From NCBI RefSeq assembly GCF_900156805.1, contig NZ_FTOQ01000002.1, positions 124,001-188,000 of the forward strand: a DNA stretch of 64,000 bases, in the 5' to 3' direction. Below, piece by piece: positions 51,897 through 61,196 of this stretch. The notes under the pieces are model-generated. The model saw nothing but the letters and a program-made list of their open reading frames with translations. It made no database searches and was not told the DNA's origin. A program made the position numbers and the translations under genes. The stretch is from Roseivivax lentus. Lineage in GTDB: Bacteria; Pseudomonadota; Alphaproteobacteria; Rhodobacterales; Rhodobacteraceae. Numbering within the stretch: position 1 is the stretch's first letter; the number at the start of each line of letters is the position of its first letter.

Positions 51897-53432
51897 TTAC
51901 TCACACGGTCCGACATCCGTGGACACGTCGACGTCAAGCGTATCGTCACCAATCTGCACTCTGATCGAGCTAAGTACGTCCCCGGATCGCAAGATGTAGC
52001 TTGTCTCGTCAGGACCGGTCGAAGGCGTCTTGCCGTCGATGGACCTGACCTGCTGTCCCGGCGATATGGCGATGGCCAGTTCCCGACTTGCAGTGCATCC
52101 GACCGTCAGGATCCGGCCTCCGGGCAGGTCCCGAAACAAGGCCTCCAACCCGGTCGCCGTCCAGTTCGCGGCGCGGCGCCAATCGTCCTGCACCGAACTT
52201 GGCGGAGGCGGGGCAGGCGAGGGGGAGGCGCCGTCATCCGGGCGAGGCTGCGCGGCTGAAGCGGTCGGCGTTTCGGAATTCGTCAGGGCCGCCAGGCGCG
52301 CCGGCCCCATGTTCCGGATTGCATCCTCGCAGGCGCTCTCCCCGGCGGCCCAACCGGTCATCGACGGCGCCGCCTCGTCATAGGACTTGCTGTCTGTGTT
52401 CGGGTTGTACCGTTCCGGCACACTGCGCCAGAACTGCACCAGTAAGACCGGCTGCCCTTCCGAAGACGGCGTCGCATGGACGATGCAGCTGGCGAGGTGA
52501 TCGTCGGCGTTCCCCCGGAATGGTGCCTCGAGCGCCATGCCGTTCTGGACAAGCGGCAAGCTCTTGTCGCCTTGCGCCATCTTGGTGCCGCCAGCTCCGG
52601 AGAGGGCAACGGACCAGACCGAGAAATCGATCGTCGTCACGAAGGACGGATCGAACCCGCCAGCTTGCCCAGGCCCGTAAAAACCGCCCATGTAGCCCAG
52701 ATCACTGTAATCGTGGAAATAGTAGATCTTGCCGATCTCGCGTGCGACAGGCGGCGGCAGGCCGCCTTCCTCCGCGACTTGCGGAACCAGCGCTTCGTTG
52801 ATCTCGACACCCGCCGCCACCGCGGCCCGGAACGCATCGCCGATGGGCAGCACGGCCCCCGCGCCATTGCCGGCCCGCGCCACGATCCCCACGAGCCCGT
52901 TCACAGGGTGGGCCACCGGCGCGCCCGCGGTCAGAGCTGTGATCGCGGGATCGCGCAGGATCGCAAGTCCCGCGCTCTGGCCCGAGGGCGCAACGGGTGC
53001 GACCGGCATCTCCCAGCCGCCTAAGTCGTTCTGGGTCATGAAAGACAGAGCGTCGCCGCTGGCCGGGTCGTACTGGCTGACCAGCGGCATGCGCGTCATT
53101 TGCAAAGCGCCCGCCCTGGCCAACATGTCGTCCGAGCTGACCTGCGCATCGAGCAGGATCAGCATGTCATAACCGGGCAGACCCCTTGTGCGGGTGACCG
53201 CGTGACAAGGCCCTTCGGCCCAGATCCGAACGCAAGCCGCGTCGAGATCGCCAACGGAGGAAACAGTCAGGTAGGTCAGGTCGCCAGCCGCACCGCCCGT
53301 GACGGTCGCCGTGGCCACGGGCGTGCCCTCTGGCGCCTCGATCATCGCCGCGAAGATGCCCAACTCGTACTCGATTTGCGCCGCGGCAAGGCTCGGGAAC
53401 AGGGCGCAAAGGAGGGGGAAGACGTATCTCAT
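51897..53432 (-). CDS. Exported protein of unknown function
   Basis: 511 residues from the ATG giving MRYVFPLLCALFPSLAAAQIEYE, a Sec signal peptide. The mature protein is rich in Gly, Ala and acidic residues, with paired cysteines (AACVRIWAEGPCHA, ASCIVHA, ESACEDAI). A Pro/Ser-rich linker lies near residues 400-430 (PSPAPPPPSS). The C-terminal 80 residues (ILTVGCTASRELAIAISPGQQVRSIDGKTP, then LRSGDVLSSIRVQIGD) may be a PDZ-like or small beta domain. The start overlaps the upstream gene's stop by 4 bases. No family is recognised; it is probably periplasmic. Confidence 0.75.
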   Translation of the reverse strand: MRYVFPLLCALFPSLAAAQIEYELGIFAAMIEAPEGTPVATATVTGGAAGDLTYLTVSSVGDLDAACVRIWAEGPCHAVTRTRGLPGYDMLILLDAQVSSDDMLARAGALQMTRMPLVSQYDPASGDALSFMTQNDLGGWEMPVAPVAPSGQSAGLAILRDPAITALTAGAPVAHPVNGLVGIVARAGNGAGAVLPIGDAFRAAVAAGVEINEALVPQVAEEGGLPPPVAREIGKIYYFHDYSDLGYMGGFYGPGQAGGFDPSFVTTIDFSVWSVALSGAGGTKMAQGDKSLPLVQNGMALEAPFRGNADDHLASCIVHATPSSEGQPVLLVQFWRSVPERYNPNTDSKSYDEAAPSMTGWAAGESACEDAIRNMGPARLAALTNSETPTASAAQPRPDDGASPSPAPPPPSSVQDDWRRAANWTATGLEALFRDLPGGRILTVGCTASRELAIAISPGQQVRSIDGKTPSTGPDETSYILRSGDVLSSIRVQIGDDTLDVDVSTDVGPCE

Positions 53433-54286
53433 TTCAGCGGCTCCAGTTTCGAGCCGTTCCAGATCCAGATGACATCGCAGACCTGCGCCGGGCCGCCGCA
53501 GGTGGCGCCCTGCGTGGTCGTCTTCAGCGCCTTCACGCCGAAGGCCCGATCCACCAGTTCCGGGTTGACGCCCAGCACCTGCTGGCGGCTTTGCGTTTCG
53601 GTAAAGGCGATCTCGATCGTGCAGAGCGCGGCGCCACAAAAGCCGGCGCCGCGGCCCTTGGACCGGTCGTCGCAGGTCACACCACCCCAATCGAGTACGA
53701 AATCCGGGATATCGTCCCCATCCAGCCGACCCGTCATCTCGGCCTCGTCGGAGATGGAATAGCCGCCGGCGCACTGGGTCGCGATCAATTGGCCGAAATA
53801 CACGATGCGGCCCGCCTCGGATGCACCCGTCGCGGCGGTCGCATCGCGCCCGCATCCATCGAGTACCTGGCTGATGGCGCGCGAGGAGCCGCGAAGAGGG
53901 ACACCCACCTCGGCCTCTCCGGGCACTGCCACCACGGCGCGCGAGCCCGCCCGAAGCGCGGCGATCAACCCGTCCGATGGCGCACCGGTCCAGAGCCCAT
54001 CTGCCGGCAGGTGCAGACCGGTCACGTAGAACCTTTGGCCGTCGACGATGACCGAAAAGGATTCCTCGCGGTCAGGCCCCGCCTTCGCAGCCGCCCAGCC
54101 CTGGGTCCACAGCAACGGCTCCCCCTCGCGACACATGACGGCCAGCGCTCCGAAGCCACGGTCGGTCACACCAAAGGCCGAGACGGTGCCTTCATAGAGT
54201 TCGGACCCTGGGCCGACCCGCCATTGCGCCAGTACCGAGTGAGGGGCCAACACGAGAAATATGATCAGAGCAAAAAAACGAGACAT
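53429..54286 (-). CDS. Exported protein of unknown function, partner of the next gene
   Basis: 285 residues from the ATG preceded by GGAG. Signal peptide MSRFFALIIFLVLAPHSVLAQ. The mature part has cysteines in VMCREGE, DGCGRD, TQCAGG, TCDDRS, FCGAALC, TCGGP and VCDV, so several disulfides are likely in the periplasm. The region ISDEAEMTGRLDGDDIPDFVLDWGGVTC resembles the short DxDGDG-type segments of FG-GAP-like exported proteins. It is co-translated with the 511-residue exported protein. No function can be named. Confidence 0.75.
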   Translation of the reverse strand: MSRFFALIIFLVLAPHSVLAQWRVGPGSELYEGTVSAFGVTDRGFGALAVMCREGEPLLWTQGWAAAKAGPDREESFSVIVDGQRFYVTGLHLPADGLWTGAPSDGLIAALRAGSRAVVAVPGEAEVGVPLRGSSRAISQVLDGCGRDATAATGASEAGRIVYFGQLIATQCAGGYSISDEAEMTGRLDGDDIPDFVLDWGGVTCDDRSKGRGAGFCGAALCTIEIAFTETQSRQQVLGVNPELVDRAFGVKALKTTTQGATCGGPAQVCDVIWIWNGSKLEPLK

Positions 54287-54675
54287 AAAATAATCTCCGC
54301 AATACCAATAATTCATCCTCGGCGATCGAGTTCATCGGTCAAGAAGATTTCGGTCGCCGTCAACGGGAGTCGGTTTGAACAAAAGTTTCGGTACCCAGCC
54401 CGGCGAGATGTCGCTCAGCTTGGATGGAGGCGCATTAATCTACGTTCTAGGATCGAAACGGACCTTGGGCGAGAGGTTCGCGAAGGCTCGCCAAATGCCG
54501 TTCGCGATGGCAGGGCCTGTATGGACAGTTAGGGCGTGGGTCGCTATCGGTTAAGCCTTCCCTCCAAATGTGTTCGCGGAAAATGCGGTCTGGCCGAGGC
54601 GCTACTGGGCCTTGACGTCTTGGTCGCGGGCTTCGAGAACGGTTTGACCTCGATCGCCGCAGCAAGGACAGGCCG
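54287..54675. other. Non-coding region upstream of the decarboxylase gene
   Basis: 390 bases between divergent genes. No supported gene. It should contain the promoters of the exported-protein pair and of the decarboxylase, but I see no strong consensus. Confidence 0.4.
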
Positions 54676-56961
54676 ATGAAGTTCCGCTTTCCCATTGTCA
54701 TCATCGACGAGGACTTCCGGTCCGAGAACACGTCGGGTTTCGGCATCCGCGCACTTGCGCAGGCCTTCGAAAACGAGGGGTTCGAGGTGCTGGGCGCGAC
54801 GAGCTACGGCGACCTGTCGCAGTTCGCCCAGCAGCAGAGCCGCGCCTCCGCTTTCGTCTTGTCGATCGACGATGAGGAGTTCAGCCCGGGCCCTGATCTC
54901 GATCCTGCGGTTCTGAATCTTCGCAGCTTCATCGAGGAAGTCCGGTCGAAAAACGAAGAAGTCCCGATCTACGTCTACGGCGAGACCAAGACCTCGCGAC
55001 ACCTGCCCAACGACGTTCTGCGCGAGCTGCACGGCTTCATCCATGCCTTCGAGGACACGCCCGAATTCGTTGCCCGCCACATCCTCCGGGAAGCGAAAAA
55101 CTATCTTGAAGGGATCCAGCCGCCGTTCTTCAAGGCACTGCTCGACTACGCCGAGGACGGCTCGTATTCATGGCACTGCCCGGGCCATTCGGGCGGGGTC
55201 GCGTTCCTGAAATCCCCGATCGGACAGATGTATCACCAGTTCTACGGTGAGAACATGCTGCGCGCCGATGTCTGCAACTCGGTCGAGGAGCTGGGACAGC
55301 TTCTGGATCACAACGGCGCCATCGGTGCATCGGAGCGCAACGCGGCGCGGATCTTCAACGCCGATCATTGCTACTTCGTGACCAACGGGACCTCGACCTC
55401 GAACAAGATGGTCTGGCACCACAATGTGGCGCCCGGCGACGTGGTGATCGTGGATCGCAATTGCCACAAGTCGATCCTGCATTCGATCATCATGACAGGC
55501 GCGATCCCGGTCTTCCTGAAGCCCACGCGCAACCATTGGGGCATCATCGGTCCGATCCAGCGCTCGGAGTTCGAACCCGAGGCGATCCGAGCCAAGATCC
55601 GTGCCAACCCGCTGCTCGAAAATGTCGATCCCGACACGGTAAAGCCGCGCATCCTGTCGCTGACGCAATCGACCTATGACGGGGTTCTCTACAATACCGA
55701 GGTGGTGAAGGAACTGCTCGACGGCTATGTCGAGACTTTGCACTTCGACGAGGCCTGGCTGCCCCATGCCGCCTTCCACCCGTTCTACGGAAGCTATCAC
55801 GCCATGGGGCGCAAGCGGCCGCGCACCAAGCACTCGGTGACCTACGCCACCCAATCGGTGCATAAGCTCCTGGCCGGAATCAGCCAAGCCAGCCACATCC
55901 TCGTGCAGGATTCGGAAACGACGAAGCTCGACCGTCACCTCTTCAACGAAGCTTATCTCATGCACACCTCGACGAGCCCGCAATACTCGATCATCGCGAG
56001 CTGCGATGTCGCGGCGGCGATGATGGAGCCGCCGGGCGGGACGGCTCTGGTCGAGGAAAGTCTCACCGAGGCGCTCGACTTCCGCCGTGCCATGCGCAAG
56101 GTCGACGAGGAATACGGCAACGACTGGTGGTTCCAGGTCTGGGGCCCGGACAGGCTGGCCGAAGACGGCATCGGCCGCGCCGCGGACTGGGAGCTGAAGA
56201 AGACCGACCGGGAGGCGGTCGACAGTTCGGGTGAGGATGCGTGGCACGGCTTTGGCGACATGGCGCGCGGCTTCAACATGCTGGACCCGATCAAGGCGAC
56301 GATCATCACCCCGGGGCTGAACATCGACGGACATTTCGATGAGACGGGGATCCCGGCGTCCATCGTCTCGAAATACCTGGCCGAGCATGGTGTCGTAGTC
56401 GAGAAGACGGGTCTATACAGCTTCTTCATCATGTTCACCATCGGCATCACCAAAGGCCGCTGGAACACGCTTCTCGCCGCGCTCCAGCAGTGCAAGGACG
56501 ATTACGACCGCAACCAGCCGCTCTGGCGGGTGATGCCCGAGTTCTGCGCCAAGCAGCCGCGTTACGAGCATATGGGGCTCAAGGATCTCTGCCAGCACGT
56601 CCATACGCTTTATGCGAAATACGACGTGGCGCGGCTGTCGACCGAGATCTATCTCGGCGATCACCGCCCGGCCATGTCGCCCGCCGAGGCGTTTTCACAG
56701 ATCGCGCGGCGCAACACCGATCGGGTCGCCATCGACGACCTCGAAGGCCGCGTGACCACCAGCCTTGTCACGCCGTATCCACCGGGCATCCCTCTGCTCA
56801 TACCCGGCGAGGTGTTCAGCGCGGAAATCGTGAAATACCTTCAATTCAACCGCGAATTCGCGCGCGAGTGCCCCGGTTTCGAGACCGATATCCACGGTCT
56901 GCTACACGAGCTCGGGGACAATGGCGAGGTCAGGTACTTCGCGGATTGCGTCGCCGAGTGA
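54676..56961 (+). CDS. Orn/Lys/Arg decarboxylase, AdiA/CadA-like (fold type I PLP)
   Basis: 761 residues, matching biodegradative decarboxylases with an N-terminal receiver-like wing domain (1-120), PLP core and C-terminal domain. Key parts: WHCPGHSGGVAFLKSP, FVTNGTSTSNKMV, DRNCHKSILHSIIMTG, LHFDEAWLPHAAFHPFY, and the PLP-binding Lys in YATQSVHKLLAGISQASHI. Late blocks PGLNIDGHFDETGIPASIV and PYPPGIPLLIPGEVFS are shared with AdiA and CadA. It decarboxylates a basic amino acid to an amine + CO2. Which one (Arg, Lys or Orn) is not clear. No antiporter gene is adjacent, so a role in acid resistance is unsupported. AAGGAC precedes the start. Confidence 0.93.
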   Translation: MKFRFPIVIIDEDFRSENTSGFGIRALAQAFENEGFEVLGATSYGDLSQFAQQQSRASAFVLSIDDEEFSPGPDLDPAVLNLRSFIEEVRSKNEEVPIYVYGETKTSRHLPNDVLRELHGFIHAFEDTPEFVARHILREAKNYLEGIQPPFFKALLDYAEDGSYSWHCPGHSGGVAFLKSPIGQMYHQFYGENMLRADVCNSVEELGQLLDHNGAIGASERNAARIFNADHCYFVTNGTSTSNKMVWHHNVAPGDVVIVDRNCHKSILHSIIMTGAIPVFLKPTRNHWGIIGPIQRSEFEPEAIRAKIRANPLLENVDPDTVKPRILSLTQSTYDGVLYNTEVVKELLDGYVETLHFDEAWLPHAAFHPFYGSYHAMGRKRPRTKHSVTYATQSVHKLLAGISQASHILVQDSETTKLDRHLFNEAYLMHTSTSPQYSIIASCDVAAAMMEPPGGTALVEESLTEALDFRRAMRKVDEEYGNDWWFQVWGPDRLAEDGIGRAADWELKKTDREAVDSSGEDAWHGFGDMARGFNMLDPIKATIITPGLNIDGHFDETGIPASIVSKYLAEHGVVVEKTGLYSFFIMFTIGITKGRWNTLLAALQQCKDDYDRNQPLWRVMPEFCAKQPRYEHMGLKDLCQHVHTLYAKYDVARLSTEIYLGDHRPAMSPAEAFSQIARRNTDRVAIDDLEGRVTTSLVTPYPPGIPLLIPGEVFSAEIVKYLQFNREFARECPGFETDIHGLLHELGDNGEVRYFADCVAE

Positions 56962-57390
56962 ACGGCGAACCAGCATTTGCGTGGGGACGGACAGCCGCGA
57001 GGTCCCCTTCGGCGTGAAAGGCTACTGGAATGGAGACGCGTCTTCGCAATCGGCCCTGGTTTGGTCCGATAGTGCTGCCTCTGGGTCTTCGGAGTATTCA
57101 GCGCGAAGGTCCTGTCAGGGCCGAAAGGCGGCTTTTCTGATCTTTGGAAAGGGGCGGGTACCCGCTGTCTGTCGAGCTATTCCGGCAGATCCGCTTCCGC
57201 GAGCCCACTTGCATATGCGTTCTGGAACTCCGGGTCTTGCGGAAGTTGCGATCGTCTCAGCGGGCGAAGGTGTTCAGTCTGAAATACAGATCGGTGTCCG
57301 TGGCCTCATGGGCGCGCTCCAAATGAAAAATCTCCGCGAAAAGGTGCATCGCGGAATGTGTGGAAATATAAGAGAGAGCCTCAGTGCGGG
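56962..57390. other. Non-coding stretch between the decarboxylase and the IS3 remnant
   Basis: About 430 bases. Short open frames in two frames but no family similarity or start signals. I see no terminator with a T-run. Confidence 0.4.
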
Positions 57391-57623
57391 TGACCTGCTC
57401 CCCTGAAAAGTCCTCGCTTTGAGGTTAGCCTGCTCTCCAACTGAGGAGACAGACGATGAAGAAAAGCCGTTTCAGCGAAGCGCAGATCATTGGCATCTTG
57501 AAGGAGCACCAGGCGGGCATGAGCGCGCCCGATCTGTGCCGGAAGCATGGGATCAGCGATGCGACGTTCTACAACTGGCGTCGGAAGTATAGCGGCATGG
57601 AAGTGGCCGACGCCAAGCGGCTA
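57391..57623 (+). mobile_element. IS3-family remnant, left end with orfA N-terminus
   Basis: It begins at the left inverted repeat TGACCTGCTCCCC and contains the orfA start at 57456: MKKSRFSEAQIIGILKEHQ, AGMSAPDLCRKHGISDATFY, NWRRKYSGMEVADAKRL. This is the helix-turn-helix transposase A of IS3/IS407-like elements. Similarity stops at about 57623, exactly where the 3' end of the arylsulfatase gene on the other strand begins. Everything downstream (orfB and right end) is missing. Confidence 0.85.
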
Positions 57624-59195
57624 GACGCCGGACAGGTCGCGCGTCTCGCCCGGGTCCTTCGAAACGTCGAAGAGTTGCCACTGGTCCTTCCCGAAGGGCT
57701 TGGGCATCCAGACGGCCTTGTAGGAGCCCGAGCGCGCAAACTGCGCACCGAAATACTGCCCCGCGACGATCCCGCCGTCACTGCGCGGGTTCTTCGACTG
57801 GCCCGTCAGCAGCGGCACCCAGGAGCGCCCTTGCATTCCGCGACCATTGGCACCCGCGAGCGTCGCCGGAATGTCCTTGACGTGCATCAGCGCCCCCCGG
57901 TTGATCCGGCCGCCCTTCATGCCCTTGTGCCAGACGATCAGCGGCGACCGGATTCCACCCTCGAAGGCCGAGCCCTTGTAGCCGCTGAACGGCGTCGCCG
58001 AGACCTGCGCCCAGGGCGCGCCATAGGCCATGTAACTGTAGCTCCGACCCCATGAAGCGAACTGGGTGTCGTAGTTGTTCGGATACCAGGCAGACCCGGA
58101 AAGCGCCGGGCGCTGCTTGGCCTGCTGGATCGGGTCGTTGCCCTCGGGCCCGTTGTCCGAGAAGAAGAGGATATAGGTGTTGTCCAGCTGCCCGGACTTC
58201 TCGAGATACTTGATCAGCTCGCCGACCTGGAAATCCAGGTACTCGACCATCGAGGCGTAGACCTCCATCCGGCGCGACTGCTGCACCTGCGCCGCACCGA
58301 GCAAATCGTCGTAGGACGGGATGTACCAGAGCCTGGGTGCCAGCTGGGCCGAGTTCGAGACGATGCCCAACCGCTTCTGCCGTGCCAGCCGCTGGCGCCG
58401 CAGATCGTCCCAGCCCATGTCGTACTTGCCCTTGTACTTCCAGAGCCAGCGCTTCGGTACCTGAAGCGGATCGTGCGGCGCCTGGAAGGCGAGGTAGGCG
58501 AAGAAGGGTTGGCCCGACTTGCGGCCCTCGTCGATATAGGACTTGAGCTTGTCGGTGAAGGTCAGCGAGGAGTAGTAGCCGCGGGGAAGTTTTCTCAGGT
58601 AGGCGTTGTCCTCGACGAACTCGTTGATCGGGCTGTCCTGGTTTGCGCCCCGCAGGTCGAAGTGGCTTCCGGCTACGTTCAGAAGCGAGAAGCTGCGGTC
58701 AAAGCCTCGTGCAGCCGGAATGTGCCTCGGAGAATGGCCAAGGTGCCACTTCCCGGCCATGTAGGTGCGGTATCCGGCCGCCTTCAGCCGCTCGGCGATG
58801 GTGGGGACGCGGGTCGACAGGACGCCCTCGTACCCCTCGAGGCCCAATTGGTTGGGCGCGGTCCGTTCGTACATGTTGCCGAGCCCGACGCGGTGATTGT
58901 CGATGCCGGTCAAAAGCATCGAGCGCGTGGGCGAGCAGGTGGAGCCGACATAGAACTCGGTGAAGCGCATGCCGTTCTTCGCGAGCCGGTCGAGGTTGGG
59001 GGTCCTGATCTCGCCGCCGAACGAGCCGAGGTCCGAGAACCCGAGATCGTCAGCGACGATCACGACGAAATTCGGCTTTTTGCCTTGCGCGAGCGTCGGA
59101 CCGCAGAGTGCGAGGGCGGAAATGACCGCTACCAGAATTCCGAGCGTCTGCCTGAAGAAAGTGCTGCATCGAATAGAGTGTGCGTGCCCGTCCAT
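57621..59195 (-). CDS. Arylsulfatase, C-terminally truncated at the IS3 remnant
   Basis: 524 residues from the ATG giving MDGHAHSIRC, with a signal peptide or anchor around QTLGILVAVISALALCGPTLAQ. The metal/catalytic start is KPNFVVIVADDLGFSDLGSFGGEIRTPNLDRL. CSPTRSMLLTG holds the Cys converted to formylglycine (CxPxR). MAGKWHLGH, PFFAYLAFQAPHDP and FFSDNGPEG are family blocks. The frame ends at DPGETRDLSGV with a stop that comes from IS sequence; relatives continue for some tens of residues. It may be inactive or still functional, since the active site is complete. No sulfatase-maturing enzyme gene is nearby. Confidence 0.88.
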   Translation of the reverse strand: MDGHAHSIRCSTFFRQTLGILVAVISALALCGPTLAQGKKPNFVVIVADDLGFSDLGSFGGEIRTPNLDRLAKNGMRFTEFYVGSTCSPTRSMLLTGIDNHRVGLGNMYERTAPNQLGLEGYEGVLSTRVPTIAERLKAAGYRTYMAGKWHLGHSPRHIPAARGFDRSFSLLNVAGSHFDLRGANQDSPINEFVEDNAYLRKLPRGYYSSLTFTDKLKSYIDEGRKSGQPFFAYLAFQAPHDPLQVPKRWLWKYKGKYDMGWDDLRRQRLARQKRLGIVSNSAQLAPRLWYIPSYDDLLGAAQVQQSRRMEVYASMVEYLDFQVGELIKYLEKSGQLDNTYILFFSDNGPEGNDPIQQAKQRPALSGSAWYPNNYDTQFASWGRSYSYMAYGAPWAQVSATPFSGYKGSAFEGGIRSPLIVWHKGMKGGRINRGALMHVKDIPATLAGANGRGMQGRSWVPLLTGQSKNPRSDGGIVAGQYFGAQFARSGSYKAVWMPKPFGKDQWQLFDVSKDPGETRDLSGV

Positions 59196-59321
59196 GTCGC
59201 CCCCGGCCAGCCGAAATCGCCTGCAGGCAGCGTGTGGAAGAAAAGCGAAGCTGACGACGCTGCCTGCACGAATGAACCGATGAATGCACGAACGGCGTTT
59301 CATGTTTCCCGACAGGCACGA

Positions 59322-60245
59322 CTACTCGTGCGACACGTCACCTTGAACGAAGGCAAGCACGTCGGCCTGATGGCTGCGCGACACAGGCAGCGACTCGCCA
59401 TTGGCGAGAACAACCTCCAACTTGCCCGACCGGCGGACGACACGGTCGAGGCCGGGTCTGTTGATCCAATGCGACCGGTGAAGCTGGACACCATCGAGAT
59501 GGCGACATTGATCCATCGCATCGCTCAAGCGCATCAGCAACAGCTCCGAGCCGGTATCGGTTCGGACCCGGACATAGTGCCGCTCGGAGGAAAGCGCCCA
59601 AAGCGTTCCGGAGTTCTCGGGAGAGAGCCGCCTCAGGAATTCCGGCGGGCTCCAGGCATCTGCATGGCGCCGCATCTCATCCCGCGCACCTTCCGGCGCG
59701 GGCGTTGGAATTCTTGGGATGCCAGCGGCAGCTGTCTCGATTTTTTCATCCCACCAAGGGTAACTGAGCACCATCCAAAGCATCGAGCCGAGCGAGGCGT
59801 GCAGGATGACCGCCGCCGGATAGGTGCTCCGCATCCACGCGATGAAGTCGGCACGCGTCGCTTCGGCTCCACCTTCCAGTGACATAAGCCCGCTGATCCA
59901 GATCAGGATCATCGCAAGCGCCGTCGAAGGTATTGCTGCGAGGATGCACCCGATCAGCGACGCCGTCCTGGTCGTGCATCTTCCACCGCAATAGCGCGTG
60001 CCGAGCAGCGCTCCGGCAGTTTGCAGTGGCAGGGCAACCGCGATCATGATGGTCGACTGCAGCGCCAAAGTGCGGATGGACGCCAAATCGTCGAAGGCGC
60101 CGATGGCCCGCGAAAGTGTCAGGATGAGAAATGCCACGGCAAATACCGTTGCGTGATGCCGCCAGAATTCCTTTTCGTGAAACACAGCCACGCGCCTCAC
60201 CTTGCTCCGAACAGGTGTCAAAGAACGTGCGATCCGTGGTAACAT
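59322..60245 (-). CDS. Membrane-anchored LytTR DNA-binding protein 1
   Basis: 307 residues. Four membrane segments: FAVAFLILTLSRAIGAF, LQSTIMIAVALPLQTAGALLG, LIGCILAAIPSTALAMILIWISGLM and AVILHASLGSMLWMVLSYPWW. A C-terminal LytTR domain follows (about 205-305): LWALSSERHYVRVRTDTGSELLLMRLSDAM, QLHRSHWINRPGLDRVVR, and GESLPVSRSHQADV. There is no receiver domain. It is a one-component membrane regulator. The next gene upstream is a close paralogue in the same direction, 84 bases away. Start choice (60245) is moderate. Confidence 0.85.
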   Translation of the reverse strand: MLPRIARSLTPVRSKVRRVAVFHEKEFWRHHATVFAVAFLILTLSRAIGAFDDLASIRTLALQSTIMIAVALPLQTAGALLGTRYCGGRCTTRTASLIGCILAAIPSTALAMILIWISGLMSLEGGAEATRADFIAWMRSTYPAAVILHASLGSMLWMVLSYPWWDEKIETAAAGIPRIPTPAPEGARDEMRRHADAWSPPEFLRRLSPENSGTLWALSSERHYVRVRTDTGSELLLMRLSDAMDQCRHLDGVQLHRSHWINRPGLDRVVRRSGKLEVVLANGESLPVSRSHQADVLAFVQGDVSHE

Positions 60246-60329
60246 TTGGCCACCCGCACTGCACGAAATGACACGCTGACTACACGAGCGGTGCTTCATC
60301 GGCACCCTGGCGAGCTCAGAACTCAGGCC

Positions 60330-61196
60330 TCAGGACTCAATGAGATCGGACCAGGTCTCTCTCACGGCACCACTGAAACTCCGCGAAACCGGCAGTTCGG
60401 TGCCGTTCTCTAGGATAACCATCAGGCTGCTTCGCGCCGCCTTGACCTTGTCGACCGCATTCCGGCTCACCCAATGCGATCTGTGGATGCGCATACCGAG
60501 ATCGTTCGGCAGCGAAGCTATGGCCTCCGAGAATGGCATCAGGACAAGATCCTCTCCGGCCTCGGTCCTGACGCGAACGTAGTGTTGCTCCGCAGACAGA
60601 GCGAGCAGGCGGCCGCGTTTCTGTACCGGCAACTTCCGCAGGAGGTGTGCCACATCCGCAGACGCTGCCTCTTCGTTTTGCCTGTCTTGTTCTGCAGTCC
60701 CGCGTGCTCCCTGCAGATGCTCGACCCACCAGCGGTAGTTCAACAGCATCCAGAACAGCGTTCCCAGAGTGGCGAACAGCAGGAACACGTAGTGCAGCCG
60801 TGACGAAACGTTCTGAAAGAACTCCTCCCGGGTTTCGACGATGGCCTCTCCGGTTGGCATCACACCGGCAACCCAACTGATCGTCGGGCTGAGCACCGAT
60901 GCGGGAATAGCCGCGACGATACATCCGACGATCGCGCAAAGCCAAAGCGGCAACTTTGCGCCGAACATGGACATTGCGGTCGATGCAAAGAGCGTTTGGA
61001 AGGGATAGGAAACACCGACCAGGATGACCGAATGGACGAAGGTGTCGAAAGGGTCGCGCTCCTCGCCGACGGTTCCGATCGTACGCGAAGCCGTCAAAAT
61101 CAGAACTGCCACGGTGCAGACCAATGCACTGTGGAGCCAAAGATTATCGGTCGATTTGCGGAGGTTTCCCACCCTCCCTCCGACGGAGAAATGCAC
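60330..61196 (-). CDS. Membrane-anchored LytTR DNA-binding protein 2
   Basis: 288 residues with the same plan as its neighbour: four membrane segments (ALVCTVAVLILTASRTIG, FVHSVILVGVSYPFQTLFAS, LWLCAIVGCIVAAIPASVLS, FLLFATLGTLFWMLLNYRWW) and a C-terminal LytTR domain (LLALSAEQHYVRVRTEAGEDLVLMPFSEAI, RIHRSHWVSRNAVDKVK, NGTELPVSRSF). The pair most likely arose by tandem duplication, now well diverged in the sensor part. The proximity of the sulfatase suggests, but does not prove, a regulatory link. Confidence 0.87.
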   Translation of the reverse strand: MHFSVGGRVGNLRKSTDNLWLHSALVCTVAVLILTASRTIGTVGEERDPFDTFVHSVILVGVSYPFQTLFASTAMSMFGAKLPLWLCAIVGCIVAAIPASVLSPTISWVAGVMPTGEAIVETREEFFQNVSSRLHYVFLLFATLGTLFWMLLNYRWWVEHLQGARGTAEQDRQNEEAASADVAHLLRKLPVQKRGRLLALSAEQHYVRVRTEAGEDLVLMPFSEAIASLPNDLGMRIHRSHWVSRNAVDKVKAARSSLMVILENGTELPVSRSFSGAVRETWSDLIES

